DNA of 64,000 nucleotides from Cytophagales bacterium (GCA_013299115.1 JAAFKA010000018.1:1-64000), one strand, 5' to 3'. Positions 51,597-60,512 are shown, counted from the first letter of the stretch. Made by a program: numbers and translations. Notes: a model not told the origin generated them from the letters alone.

Positions 51597-53300
51597 ATGC
51601 AAAAATTTCCCTACGGAGAAAGCAACTTTGCCAAAGTTAGCTTAGAAAATTATGTGTATGTGGACAAAACTCCCTATTTGGAAGTGATGGAAAATCTACA
51701 TACCTCTTACCATTTTTTCCTCCGCCCCCGCAGGTTTGGCAAAAGTCTGTTTGCTTCGCTGTTATCCTACTATTATGGTGTGGAACACAAAGCCAACTTC
51801 GATAAATTGTTTGGCAGGTTTCATGTTGGCAAAAATCCTACACCGAAGGCGAATAGTTATTTGGTGTTGAGTTTTGAGTTTTCGGGTATAGACACCAGCA
51901 CCTATGAAAATACTTTGCAAGGTTTTCTGAATAACACCAAAAAAGGTGTAGAGTTTTTTCTGAAGACATACCAAGCCTTTTTTTCAATCACTGAAAGAGA
52001 AAAAGTATTGACAGGCACTTCATCACATGAAGTCCTACAAAGTTTGTTTCAACTTTGGCGAATGCAAAAAGTTGAGACACCTATTTATATTATCATAGAT
52101 GAATACGACCATTTCGCCAATGAAATTATAGCCTTCAACCTCACAGATTTTGGGGACATTATCAGTCGCAATGGTTTTGTTCGCAAGTTTTATGAAGTAA
52201 TTAAAACAGCCACAATGGAGGGCGTAGTAGATAAATTGTTCGTAACAGGGGTAACGCCAATTACCTTAGACAGCATGACCAGTGGCTTTAATATTGCCAC
52301 CGACTTGACTATGGAACGTCAATTCAACGCCATGACAGGCTTTACTTTTGAGGAAGTGCAAAGTTTGGTGGACATAGCTTGTGCAGACCAAACTTGCGAC
52401 AAACCCCGCATCTACAACGACTTGCGAGCATGGTACAATGGCTATTTGTTTCATGGCAGAGCAAAAGAAAGAATATATAATCCGAATATGGTCTTGTCTT
52501 TTTTAAGGCAGTTGCAAACGAACCAAGAATATCCTGACAAAATGTTAGATGTAAACATTGCTTCGGATTACAAAAAAATTAAAAACTTTTTTGCCCTCAA
52601 AAATCCAGAACAAAACTATGTGGTGTTAGACGAATTATTAACCAAAGGTACTATTCAATCAGCAATCACTGAAAAATTTAATTTTGAAAGAACTTTTACA
52701 AGAACAGATTTTGCAAGTTTGTTGTTTTACATGGGTTTTGTAAGCATTCAATCTCGAAAAGGCTTAGACTATGTGCTGCAAATGCCCAATTACGTGATAC
52801 AAGGCTTGTATTTTGATTTTTTTGCAGATATTTTGGAAACTAAAACCCAACAAATTTTGGATACGGACAACTTGCAAACAGCTTTTCAAGCCTTAGCCTA
52901 CGATGGCAATGCCCAACTTTTTGCCAATGAAATACAACAAAACCTGAAAACTTTTTCCAATCGTGATGCTATTAAATTTTCGGAAAAGCACCTCAAAGTG
53001 GTTGTTTTGACTTTGCTTAATATCTCCAAACTCTATTTTGTGAAAAGTGAGTACGAAACAGAGAAAAAATATGTGGATTTGTTGCTCTTAGAAAGATTGC
53101 CTTTTCCTGTCAATTACCAATATGCCATAGAACTTAAATATCTGCCCAAAGAAAGGGCAAACGAAGTGGAAAATTTGAAAGAACAAGCAATTTTGCAACT
53201 CAAAGGTTATTTGCAAAGTCCTGAATTGCAGCAACTTACCAACCTCAAAGCCTTAATTTGGATAGTAGTGGGAGATGACTTGGAAATGGTGGAGTTGTGA
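51597..53300 (+). CDS. AAA-ATPase-like/PD-(D/E)XK protein, tandem copy 2
   Basis: 567 residues, the same length and start (MQKFPYGESNFAKVSLENYV) as copy 1. Walker A and B and the nuclease residues are conserved. The DNA of the two copies is nearly identical in three blocks (start, centre, end), but differs strongly in a window around residues 105-165 and more mildly around 335-430. This mosaic pattern suggests gene conversion between the copies with selected variable parts. It is followed by decayed gene pieces. Confidence 0.88.
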   Translation: MQKFPYGESNFAKVSLENYVYVDKTPYLEVMENLHTSYHFFLRPRRFGKSLFASLLSYYYGVEHKANFDKLFGRFHVGKNPTPKANSYLVLSFEFSGIDTSTYENTLQGFLNNTKKGVEFFLKTYQAFFSITEREKVLTGTSSHEVLQSLFQLWRMQKVETPIYIIIDEYDHFANEIIAFNLTDFGDIISRNGFVRKFYEVIKTATMEGVVDKLFVTGVTPITLDSMTSGFNIATDLTMERQFNAMTGFTFEEVQSLVDIACADQTCDKPRIYNDLRAWYNGYLFHGRAKERIYNPNMVLSFLRQLQTNQEYPDKMLDVNIASDYKKIKNFFALKNPEQNYVVLDELLTKGTIQSAITEKFNFERTFTRTDFASLLFYMGFVSIQSRKGLDYVLQMPNYVIQGLYFDFFADILETKTQQILDTDNLQTAFQALAYDGNAQLFANEIQQNLKTFSNRDAIKFSEKHLKVVVLTLLNISKLYFVKSEYETEKKYVDLLLLERLPFPVNYQYAIELKYLPKERANEVENLKEQAILQLKGYLQSPELQQLTNLKALIWIVVGDDLEMVEL

Positions 53301-53360
53301 TTTCTTTTTCGTTTTTCTCATTCACCCACTAACACAAAAACACCCCAATAATACGGGTGA

Positions 53361-53495
53361 CTATAATTTTTTTCTGCCGAAACTTTTGCCCGAATCAATG
53401 TGCAAGATTTTTGGGCTGTTGGTAGCTTTTAGTTGTTCTTCGGCTGCTTCTGCTCCTGTATAATAGCCAAAGGATTTGATAATGACATGATTGTA
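53361..53495 (-). pseudogene. Fragment of a CHAT-protease-like gene
   Basis: A minus-strand frame reads SFGYYTGAEAAEEQLKATNS then PKILHI before breaking into DSGKSFGRKKL and a stop. GxxASExxLK...PKILHI is the stretch directly before the catalytic His (ATHGFF) in CHAT caspase-like proteases, and here the sequence ends just before that His. It has no start, no catalytic residues and no downstream part, so it is a relic. Confidence 0.5.
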
Positions 53496-53561
53496 GAACT
53501 CACAGGTTTGGAAATTGAACAAATAGAACAACTAAGAAAAAAGGGCAAAACAAAGAAATAA
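53487..53561 (+). pseudogene. C-terminal relic resembling a PD-(D/E)XK/Rpn-type protein
   Basis: A 24-codon frame, MIVELTGLEIEQIEQLRKKG then KTKK and TAA. The ELTGLxIEQIExL ending is typical of the last helix of PD-(D/E)XK (Rpn or transposase-like) proteins. Nothing of the nuclease core is present. It is too short to be a gene on its own. Confidence 0.35.
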
Positions 53562-53580
53562 CAAACTAACTGTTACTTAC

Positions 53581-54207
53581 CTACAACTGCAAAGTTTTTT
53601 CAAAATGGGCAACCAAACGGCTGTCGTGTGTAGCCACTACTAAGGTCGTATGGTGTTGAGCAGCTTGAGTTTTTAGCAAGTTGATAACAGCCGTTGCATT
53701 TTGGTCGTCTAAGGCTGCGGTGGGTTCGTCTGCCAAGAGGAGTTGAGGGCTGTTGGCTAAGGCACGTGCTATGCAGACCCGTTGGGCTTCACCTGTGCTT
53801 AGTTGGTGTGGATACTTGTGTTGGAGGTGGGTGAGGTGCAGACTTTCTACCAAATGCAAGAGGTGAGGGTGGTCTATTTTTTTGCCTGCCATGTTTTGTG
53901 CCACCCGCAAATTGTCTATCAGGTTAAGAGTTTTTATCAAATAAGGTTGTTGAAAAACAATACCTATATTTTGTCCTCGAAAAGTGTCTAACTGTGTGCC
54001 TTTCAAGGTCGTAATCACTGTATTTCCAATTTTTACCTCTCCTGCGGTGGGCGTAAGCAAGCCTGCCAAGATGTGCAGCAAAGTAGTTTTCCCACTTCCA
54101 GAGTTACCACGCAGCAGCCATTGTTCTTCGGCTTTTGCCTCCCAGTAGGCAAGAGCAACAACAGGCTGATTGTGGTAACGATGGACTATGTTTTGTAAGG
54201 TAATCAT
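53581..54207 (-). CDS. ABC transporter ATP-binding protein, LolD/YbbA class
   Basis: 208 residues: Walker A GNSGSGKTT, signature LSTGEAQRVCIARAL, Walker B LLLADEPTAALD, switch His in LVVATHDSRLVAHF. The signature has Thr-Gly-Glu rather than Gly-Gly-Gln, a variant common in this class. Its ATG overlaps the stop of the XRE-family gene upstream by the ATGA arrangement (4 nt), so the regulator and the ATPase are translated together. No permease is present beside it. Confidence 0.88.
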   Translation of the reverse strand: MITLQNIVHRYHNQPVVALAYWEAKAEEQWLLRGNSGSGKTTLLHILAGLLTPTAGEVKIGNTVITTLKGTQLDTFRGQNIGIVFQQPYLIKTLNLIDNLRVAQNMAGKKIDHPHLLHLVESLHLTHLQHKYPHQLSTGEAQRVCIARALANSPQLLLADEPTAALDDQNATAVINLLKTQAAQHHTTLVVATHDSRLVAHFEKTLQL

Positions 54208-54575
54208 TCTTTGGGTCTATTTTGTTGAAGTTCTTTTTCCAAAAAATCTACTTTTTCTTCGAGTAATTTAATTTTGTCTAACAAAGTTTTGACATATTCC
54301 TCCAATAATTTTTGTTCGTTGCCTGCACTGCTGGCAGCAGTTGGCGGTGTGGGCAACAACAAGTTTTCGTCGAGGTCTAAAATCTCTTGCATAGTCATAT
54401 TAAAAACTTTGGCTATGCTTGCAAATTTGTTCAGAGTCAATTCGGTTTGCCCTCTTTCTATTTTGCTATACCCATTTTGAGTAATATGCAGTGTAGTAGC
54501 AACTTTCTCTTGTGTTAAACGATACAACTCACGCAATTTGCGTATTTTTTGGATAGTTTGTTGGTTTGGGGTCAT
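54204..54575 (-). CDS. XRE-family helix-turn-helix regulator with a C-terminal coiled coil
   Basis: 123 residues. HTH of the Cro/C1 type (RELYRLTQEKVATTLHITQN then GYSKIERGQTELTLNKFASI; about 12-65), a Pro/Ala-rich linker, then a coiled coil of about 40 residues (LLEEYVKTLLDKIKLLEEKV) that probably makes it a dimer. The ATG at 54575 starts MTPNQQTIQKIRKL; the longer frame upstream is AT-rich and implausible. Upstream DNA has repeated TTGGTTTA motifs that may be its binding sites. Confidence 0.87.
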   Translation of the reverse strand: MTPNQQTIQKIRKLRELYRLTQEKVATTLHITQNGYSKIERGQTELTLNKFASIAKVFNMTMQEILDLDENLLLPTPPTAASSAGNEQKLLEEYVKTLLDKIKLLEEKVDFLEKELQQNRPKE

Positions 54576-54660
54576 AAAAATGAAAAAACTTTTAGAAACT
54601 TTTGTTAATTTATTTTGTTTAATTTTTTTATACAAAAGACGATATTTTATTACTGTCGTT

Positions 54661-54809
54661 TTGGTTTAAACGACTAATACAAGATAAAATCCGATAGAAT
54701 GATGTTTTTATAAGTTAAAGTTTTTGACTGCAAAAATTGTTTTGATTTTTTAACTCTTTGATAATCAATAAACTAAATTGGTTTATGTTTAAACCTAATT
54801 GGTTTAAAA
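54661..54809. promoter_or_regulatory. Repeated TTGGTTTA motifs upstream of the XRE gene
   Basis: TTGGTTTAAAC at 54661-54671, ATTGGTTTATGTTTAAACC at 54777-54795 (containing the palindrome GTTTAAAC) and AATTGGTTTAAAA at 54797-54809. Three related motifs in an otherwise plain 420 nt gap upstream of a regulator suggest an operator, unproven. Confidence 0.35.
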
Positions 54810-54913
54810 AAATAACAACTTTGTTGGTTACTTATTCGTTTTAGGCTTTTTTGTTTGATTTGTTGTTCTTCTTTAAGGAAGGTGTATGAAAAATTTACTT
54901 AATCAGTTGCATA

Positions 54914-54965
54914 AAAAAACACCAATTAGTAGTCTCTTTGAAGAGTTTGCTAATTGGTGTTTTTT
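54914..54965. terminator. Bidirectional terminator
   Basis: AAAAAACACCAATTAG (54914-54929) and CTAATTGGTGTTTTTT (54950-54965) make a perfect 16 bp stem with a 20 nt loop containing CTCTTTGAAGAG. T-runs are on both strands. It lies 29 nt after the stop of the oxidoreductase gene on the minus strand. Confidence 0.88.
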
Positions 54966-54994
54966 ATTTTTGCAAGCAATCTATTATAACAAAA

Positions 54995-56215
54995 CTACGC
55001 CATTTGCATTACATAATTTTCCAGATACATAAAATTAGGTTGCAACACACCTTTTTTGGTAACAAAAGCATTGGCTATAATTTGCTCTTTGTCCTCAATT
55101 AAAAGGCTGGGCAATACCCTGTTTATCAGGTCTTTACCAAAATCTACCGAAGCATCTCTTGGCATTTCGCAGGGCAAATTATCTACTGCCATCACCGTAA
55201 TATGGTCGGGATTGGGTGCAAAAGGTTGGGTTTGTAGGCTGTTGCAATCAAAATCATACAAAGGTTCTATGATAGTCGAAGCCTTTGTAGTGGTTGGAAT
55301 AGAGCCGTTGATGTCGCAAGTAACGTCTGCAATGAGGCGAATTCTGAAATCTTTTTTTTGCGTATCAGCCGTTTGGAACAACAAAGGTGCTTTCGGATTC
55401 CAATAGGCGGTGGCTATCAGCACATCTGTTTGGCGGTAAAAAGGCGAAAAATCAGCCCCATAATTTTCAGGATTGGTATAAAAATCTGACCCAAAAGAAG
55501 TGCCATCGGTTTTACTTTCTCCTTTGCGGAAGTGGTAGTCTGCCGACCTCAACTGCACATATACAGGTGCGTCAAAAGTTTTGGTTAGGTAGTCTTGCTT
55601 GTCCACTTTTCGGATTTTCATAGCTTCGAGCATCTCTATTGCCCCTTTGGTAACTCTACCGTTGCCTGTTAAGGCTATTTTTATGGGTGGCAAGTTTATT
55701 TTTTGCAGTTCCTTGTCCAATTCCTTGCGGTCAAAAAGTTGGTGGGCAGGTTTGAGGTCAAAAAGTTGATACTTTTTGCCATAAGCCAACACTGCATTGT
55801 AAGCCCCCACCAAACCTGCATAACGACCAAAAGCCACAATTCTTTCGCCTTGCGGATTTTTCAGGGTTTCGTAGTCTATGAGGTTTATGTTTTTGGCTAA
55901 AATAGTTTGCAATAATTTTCTATTATACGGCTGTTTTTTTATGGTATGCGAAAAAAATAAATAGGTTTTGTCAGCAATGAGTTGGGCAATAGGCACTTCT
56001 TTTATACCCATTAAAACATTGCAATCGTCGAGATTTTCGGTTACTTGGCAACCTTCGGCTGCATATTCCTCGTCTTTGAAACAACGGACAGGGCTGGGCT
56101 GCACAGCTATCTGCACAGTAGGATATTGCTGCATAACTTCTTTGCATTGCGTAGGCGACAGTGCTACCCGTTTATCAGGCGGATTTTTGCCTTCTCTAAT
56201 GATACCTATTTTCAT
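54995..56215 (-). CDS. Lysine-ketoglutarate reductase/saccharopine dehydrogenase (LYS1)-like oxidoreductase
   Basis: 406 residues. The N-terminal AlaDH/PNT-type domain opens KIGIIREGKNPPDKRVALSP, with LMGIKEVPIAQL and YLFFSHTIKKQPYN typical of the LYS1/LKR group rather than alanine dehydrogenase. The NAD(P)-binding centre is IKIALTGNGRVTKGAIEMLE. VTCDINGSIPTTTKAST and VDNLPCEMPRDAS are also LKR/LYS1 marks. The reaction would be lysine + 2-oxoglutarate to saccharopine or its reverse. The expected partner (LYS9-like) is encoded at 13230-14564. Exact assignment within the family is inferred. Confidence 0.85.
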   Translation of the reverse strand: MKIGIIREGKNPPDKRVALSPTQCKEVMQQYPTVQIAVQPSPVRCFKDEEYAAEGCQVTENLDDCNVLMGIKEVPIAQLIADKTYLFFSHTIKKQPYNRKLLQTILAKNINLIDYETLKNPQGERIVAFGRYAGLVGAYNAVLAYGKKYQLFDLKPAHQLFDRKELDKELQKINLPPIKIALTGNGRVTKGAIEMLEAMKIRKVDKQDYLTKTFDAPVYVQLRSADYHFRKGESKTDGTSFGSDFYTNPENYGADFSPFYRQTDVLIATAYWNPKAPLLFQTADTQKKDFRIRLIADVTCDINGSIPTTTKASTIIEPLYDFDCNSLQTQPFAPNPDHITVMAVDNLPCEMPRDASVDFGKDLINRVLPSLLIEDKEQIIANAFVTKKGVLQPNFMYLENYVMQMA

Positions 56216-56366
56216 AAAAATGCGGTGTGAATAGTATGTAAGTAGTATTATTGGTTAAAGTTCCGCAAAGGTAACACTTTTTATAAAGGTTTCTTAAAGA
56301 TAGGAAGGAAAATTTAGAAGATTAGAAACCGCAACTTTTCTATTGATAGAATAAACAATTCTCTTA

Positions 56367-56984
56367 TCAAAGTCTTCCTTGAAAATTGCCAATTTCCCAG
56401 ACGTCAAACGTAAAAAGTTGTGAAGTTCCTTGTTTTGCCTCTTTTACCATAATCATTCTGCCATCAGTCAGAATTGTATTGCGTGAGTAACCTTCGGCAA
56501 CAGGACGAACAGAAATGGCACATACCCCATCTGCAAATTTGCCCTCTTTTGAGTAATTAAGCAAATATACATTGATAGTTTCGCCTTGCGAGTCTGCCAC
56601 CAACAAACTATAAAAATTTGGGTGCAAATTGACTTGGGCTATGGGATAAAAATTTTCAGGTGTTGGTATAGCTTCTTTTTTTAGATTATTTACCCAAATT
56701 TTGTTGTTTGCAATAAATTGTTTGATTAATTGCGGTGGCAAAGGCTCTGTTTTGGGTTTCTTCAGTAACCAAACTTTTCCTACTGCAAAAGGCATAGGTT
56801 TGGTTTCTGGTGCAAATAATTTGGCAAAATCCTCAATAGTAGCTACATTTTTTGAGGAAGTTGTAGCTGGCGAAGGCGAATTATTGGGAGTTGGCGTTGT
56901 CTGTGCTTGTGTGTAATTGCTTGCAACTATCCCAAAAAAAGTTACTAAACTAAACAAGAAATAGAAAGAATTAAGCATTTTCAT
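56367..56984 (-). CDS. Exported protein of unknown function
   Basis: 205 residues with a signal peptide (MKMLNSFYFLFSLVTFFGIV, cleaved near TQAQ), a low-complexity Thr/Pro/Ser linker (to about residue 48) and one globular domain with IAQVNLHPNFYSLLVADSQG, VYLLNYSKEGKFADGVCAIS and a terminal FDVWEIGNFQGRL. It looks like a small beta-propeller-like or sandwich domain; no family recognised. Single gene. Confidence 0.7.
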   Translation of the reverse strand: MKMLNSFYFLFSLVTFFGIVASNYTQAQTTPTPNNSPSPATTSSKNVATIEDFAKLFAPETKPMPFAVGKVWLLKKPKTEPLPPQLIKQFIANNKIWVNNLKKEAIPTPENFYPIAQVNLHPNFYSLLVADSQGETINVYLLNYSKEGKFADGVCAISVRPVAEGYSRNTILTDGRMIMVKEAKQGTSQLFTFDVWEIGNFQGRL

Positions 56985-57154
56985 AGCTGATAATTTGTTA
57001 TATTTGCCTGTTGTAAATTTACAATAAAAGTGCCGTTTTTATGTAATTTTACTAATAATTTTTTACAACTGTTTAGAATAGTTGCCTAAAGATAATTATT
57101 CTAAATAATTAATGAATTTTAAAACTAAAAAATTAAAACTAAAAATTCCAAGCC

Positions 57155-57532
57155 ATGTTTCCAAAAGATAATATTTTTCTCCGTTTTGCCTTAGTTGTTA
57201 CCTTGCTTGCCCATAGTTTGTTAGGTATATTCAACAATGGTATCAATAATTTTGGTAATCTTTACCTAAATCAGATAGGTTTTGCTCCATTTGGTTTGTT
57301 TTTGGCATGGGCTATCAAGTTGTCGCACATAGCCAATGCAATAAGTTTAATAACAGATAAATATGTAAAAATTACATCAAGCATTACCATTTTTATTTTG
57401 TTGGTTGGCATCTACCTTATTCATTTTGAGGCAGGTTGGTTTGTTGTGGGTGGTGGTCGCAATGGTATGGAATTCAATTTTTTACTTATTTTTGCTCTTT
57501 TGAATGTTATGTTTACAACCAAAGAAAAATAA
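57155..57532 (+). CDS. Small four-helix membrane protein, DoxX-like
   Basis: 125 residues, four hydrophobic helices. The opening FLRFALVVTLLAHSLLGIFN and the ending HFEAGWFVVGGGRNGMEFNF followed by LLIFALLNVMF match the DoxX/SURF4-like pattern of Bacteroidota. These inner-membrane proteins have been tied to quinone or thiol redox, but the role here is unknown. pth follows after 9 nt, so they probably share a transcript. Confidence 0.72.
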   Translation: MFPKDNIFLRFALVVTLLAHSLLGIFNNGINNFGNLYLNQIGFAPFGLFLAWAIKLSHIANAISLITDKYVKITSSITIFILLVGIYLIHFEAGWFVVGGGRNGMEFNFLLIFALLNVMFTTKEK

Positions 57533-57541
57533 AACGCAAAA

Positions 57542-58102
57542 ATGAAATATCTTATCATTGGGTTGGGTAATATAGGACAAGAATATGCAGCCACCCGCCA
57601 CAATATTGGCTTTATGGTGGTTGATAAATTGGCAGCAGACCACAAGACTGCGTGGGAAATAGACAAGTTGGCTTTTCATACCGAAATCAAACACAAAGGT
57701 CGGGCTTTGCACCTCATTAAGCCTACGACTTACATGAATTTGAGTGGCAAGGCTTTTAATTATTGGTTGCAAACCCTCAAAATACCTATCGACAATACGC
57801 TAACGATTGTAGATGACTTGGCGTTGCCTTTTGGCATACTTCGAATGAAACCACAAGGCAGCAGTGCAGGACACAATGGATTGAAAGACATAGAAGCCGT
57901 TTTGGGCAATCAAAACTATGCAAGGTTGCGTTTTGGCATAGGCAATGACTACCCCAAAGGCAAACAAGCAGATTATGTTTTGGGCAAATTTAATCCAAAC
58001 GAGCAAGCAGAACTCCCCTTAGCCATTGACAAAGCTGCCGATATGGTGCTTGCATTTGCTGCGGTAGGTATCAATCAAACAATGAATTTGTATAATCAAT
58101 AA
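57542..58102 (+). CDS. pth: Peptidyl-tRNA hydrolase
   Basis: 186 residues. It releases peptide from peptidyl-tRNA that drops off the ribosome. The family's opening [20 protein letters not shown] contains the catalytic His (RHNIGF, His20) and Asn; [13 protein letters not shown] and [26 protein letters not shown] hold the other active-site residues. Full length, no odd features. Encoded 9 nt after the DoxX-like gene. Confidence 0.96.
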   Translation: MKYLIIGLGNIGQEYAATRHNIGFMVVDKLAADHKTAWEIDKLAFHTEIKHKGRALHLIKPTTYMNLSGKAFNYWLQTLKIPIDNTLTIVDDLALPFGILRMKPQGSSAGHNGLKDIEAVLGNQNYARLRFGIGNDYPKGKQADYVLGKFNPNEQAELPLAIDKAADMVLAFAAVGINQTMNLYNQ

Positions 58103-58140
58103 CTCTCGGCTGTGAGCTACCGAAAGCACATAACTGAAAG

Positions 58141-58166
58141 ACTTGCGGGTTTGAGAACCCGCAAGT
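58141..58166. repeat. Perfect hairpin ACTTGCGGGTT/AACCCGCAAGT
   Basis: An 11 bp perfect stem around TGAG, 38 nt after the pth stop. There is no T-run after it, so it is either a weak terminator or another repeat. Confidence 0.6.
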
Positions 58167-58207
58167 ACGTAGTACGCAAACACCTCAAAAAAATACTACA
58201 TTATAAC

Positions 58208-58265
58208 TATAACATTTTATCAAAGAAATGTTAGTTCTGAGCATTACACAGGAGGCACTACCAAG
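58208..58265. repeat. R4-type element, inverted and partial
   Basis: Contains AACATTTTATCAAAGAAATG, then GTTCTGAGCATTACA and GGCACTACCAAG. Read on the other strand it repeats the order TTGGTAGTGCC - TGTAATGCTCAG - ACTAACATTTCTTTG of the 33552-33655 element. Confidence 0.7.
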
Positions 58266-58394
58266 TTAGCAACTTATATTTGTAGTTACTTATACAAAGC
58301 TAACAAATATTTTGTATAAATTTAATTCCTTGCATACAAAATAATTAACTATTTTTTTATATTGCCACACAAAAATTTTAAACCACTAAATTTT

Positions 58395-60512
58395 ATGTCC
58401 ACCCCTGTTAAACCTATTGTATCAAGTTCACGAGCTAATGTGAATGTTACATTGCAAGTAGTAAGAGGAAAAGTACCAACCGACCTCTATGGCTATGCTT
58501 TCTTAAATACGCCTTCGGGAACAGTTAATTCGGCTCTGCCTTATCCTAAAAACTATCCTGATGGTGGGCTGAATCAAGAATATGGTAGTTCCTCTTTGGG
58601 TGGCGATGCTTACGTGATGCGTTTTGATTTTAGCAAGGCAGGCAGTATTCAGTTGAAAGCAAGTATCTTAAAAACCTTTCCTGCTTATCAAATGGATGAG
58701 GCAACTAAATATGGTACAGATGGACACAAATTATTAGGTTTTCGCAATTTTGGTATAGCTCGTATTTCGCCTGCTTTGGGGGCAAGAGACCAAGCTGCCA
58801 CAGCCTTTGTGCCTGTTCTCTACAAAGGTGAAAATGCTTATCGGTTGTATGCAACCTCTGACATGGGACGAGCTTATGAAGTTGACCCTGCAAGTCTTAA
58901 CTGTTTGACGCCAGTGGGCAAACTATCAGATTTTGTACCAGCTACACCTTCTTATGTTCCTTGGATTTTTCCTTTATTCCAAACTACTGCTCATCCTGTT
59001 TTCGACCCTGTTAGTCAAATTTACTATACGCTGAACTATACCAAATCAATGAGTGATTTATTGAGTTCGGTAAATTTTATACAAAAACTCAAAAGCCTTG
59101 AAGATATACAAGCCTACGAAAAAGTGTTAGTAAATAAAATTCGTGAAATCAAATCTTCTCGAATGAGTAAAGAAGACCAAATAGCTGATTTGGTAAAGTT
59201 TATTCACCAGCCAACCGACAACACTTCTGCTGATGATACCGTTGAAAGCCGTAAAGACGCAAGTATGATTAACGCAGTCTATGTGTTGGCATACAACGGA
59301 CAAGGCAATTTTCAACGATGGAATATTACTGACCAAAATGGCAATAACATAGAAATCGTACAGTGTGTACACCAAATGGGTTTCAGCCAAGATTATTTGC
59401 TGTTTTCAGACTCGGCTTTCAAAATAACCTTAGATATTTTAAGCCCCTTTGCTTACAACGAAGAAATAGACAACTTCATTCGTTATGCTACCTCTGTCCC
59501 ACAAGAATCATTTACGAATTTGTATATAATCAAAAAATCGGATTTGGTGGCAGGCGTAACTAATGTAAAAGCTACTTTGATTAAATTAACCCCTGAATTT
59601 GTCCACTTTACTTGCGACTACCTCAATCCTAACCAAACCATTACGGTTTATTCTGCCAATAACAGCGCAGCTTGTTTGGCAGAATGGATAAGATTTTATG
59701 ACGAGTTGATAGACGGAAGCAAAGCCGACCCTTCTTCAGCAGGTATTTTAGCAACAGGTGCTATGGACGTAAGCCGTATGGGAAAAGCAATTATCAACGG
59801 ACCTTCGCAAAAAGTCGATGTTACTTACTTACATCTAACAGGTACAGAACCCAATGGAGGTGGTGCGCATACATGGATAGCTGGTTTCTATACCTACAAT
59901 GGTATGTTATCTCCTTATAAACCTCTTAATCAAATCAAAAATTTATATTGGCAGTGTTCAGGTTTAGAAACTCGCCGTTTGTCTAAGTTTATTTATCAGT
60001 TGTATGAAAACTATCCCAACCGTATTGTGCCTACCAATCAAGTAGTTGGTTATACAGAAATAGGTATTCCTTTTCAAGTCAGTAGGTTAAATACACAAAC
60101 CATGCAGATAGAAGACCACTATTCGCTGCCCAAGTCTTGCGAAATAATGTCTTTGCACTTTGTTCCTCGCAAACGTCCTTCTGCTGCCCCCGTAGTAGAT
60201 GAGAGTATGGACGGTTATATTATTTGTGCAGTCATTAACGAAGTAAATCCTACTTATTTTCAACGGGAAATTTGGCTTTTTGACGCAGGAAACTTGGCAC
60301 AAGGGGCTATTTGCGTATTGACACACCCACAAATGGATTTTTCTACTACTTTACACTGGGTGTGGCTGGAAACAGCACCAGCAAGGCGAATACCCATCAA
60401 AGAATACAAAAAAGAATTAATAGATTCGGCAAATAATTTGGTTGGTGAACTCAAAAAGGATATTTTGCCACTTGTTCGTTTGTTTGGGCATAAAAAAATT
60501 CGCAATAAATAG
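58395..60512 (+). CDS. Carotenoid cleavage oxygenase family protein
   Basis: 705 residues, longer than typical bacterial carotenoid oxygenases (about 480-500). The N-terminal GKVPTDLYGYAFLNTPSGTV and SLGGDAYVMRFDF are family marks. Candidate Fe(II)-binding histidines: AHPVFDP (about 199), VHQMGFSQDYLLF (about 325), GGAHTWIAGFYT (about 491) and LHWVW (about 653), which is the four-His spacing pattern expected. No signal peptide. It would cleave a carotenoid double bond to aldehydes, such as retinal or apocarotenals. The earlier start is TTG, so ATG at 58395 is used. The extra length includes an insertion around 240-290 (KEDQIADLVKFIHQPTDNTS). Confidence 0.83.
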   Translation: MSTPVKPIVSSSRANVNVTLQVVRGKVPTDLYGYAFLNTPSGTVNSALPYPKNYPDGGLNQEYGSSSLGGDAYVMRFDFSKAGSIQLKASILKTFPAYQMDEATKYGTDGHKLLGFRNFGIARISPALGARDQAATAFVPVLYKGENAYRLYATSDMGRAYEVDPASLNCLTPVGKLSDFVPATPSYVPWIFPLFQTTAHPVFDPVSQIYYTLNYTKSMSDLLSSVNFIQKLKSLEDIQAYEKVLVNKIREIKSSRMSKEDQIADLVKFIHQPTDNTSADDTVESRKDASMINAVYVLAYNGQGNFQRWNITDQNGNNIEIVQCVHQMGFSQDYLLFSDSAFKITLDILSPFAYNEEIDNFIRYATSVPQESFTNLYIIKKSDLVAGVTNVKATLIKLTPEFVHFTCDYLNPNQTITVYSANNSAACLAEWIRFYDELIDGSKADPSSAGILATGAMDVSRMGKAIINGPSQKVDVTYLHLTGTEPNGGGAHTWIAGFYTYNGMLSPYKPLNQIKNLYWQCSGLETRRLSKFIYQLYENYPNRIVPTNQVVGYTEIGIPFQVSRLNTQTMQIEDHYSLPKSCEIMSLHFVPRKRPSAAPVVDESMDGYIICAVINEVNPTYFQREIWLFDAGNLAQGAICVLTHPQMDFSTTLHWVWLETAPARRIPIKEYKKELIDSANNLVGELKKDILPLVRLFGHKKIRNK

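Noticed and set aside
54886-55030. Short plus-strand frame beginning MKNLLNQLHKKT
   Set aside because: Consists of the bidirectional terminator and continues antisense into the LYS1-like gene.
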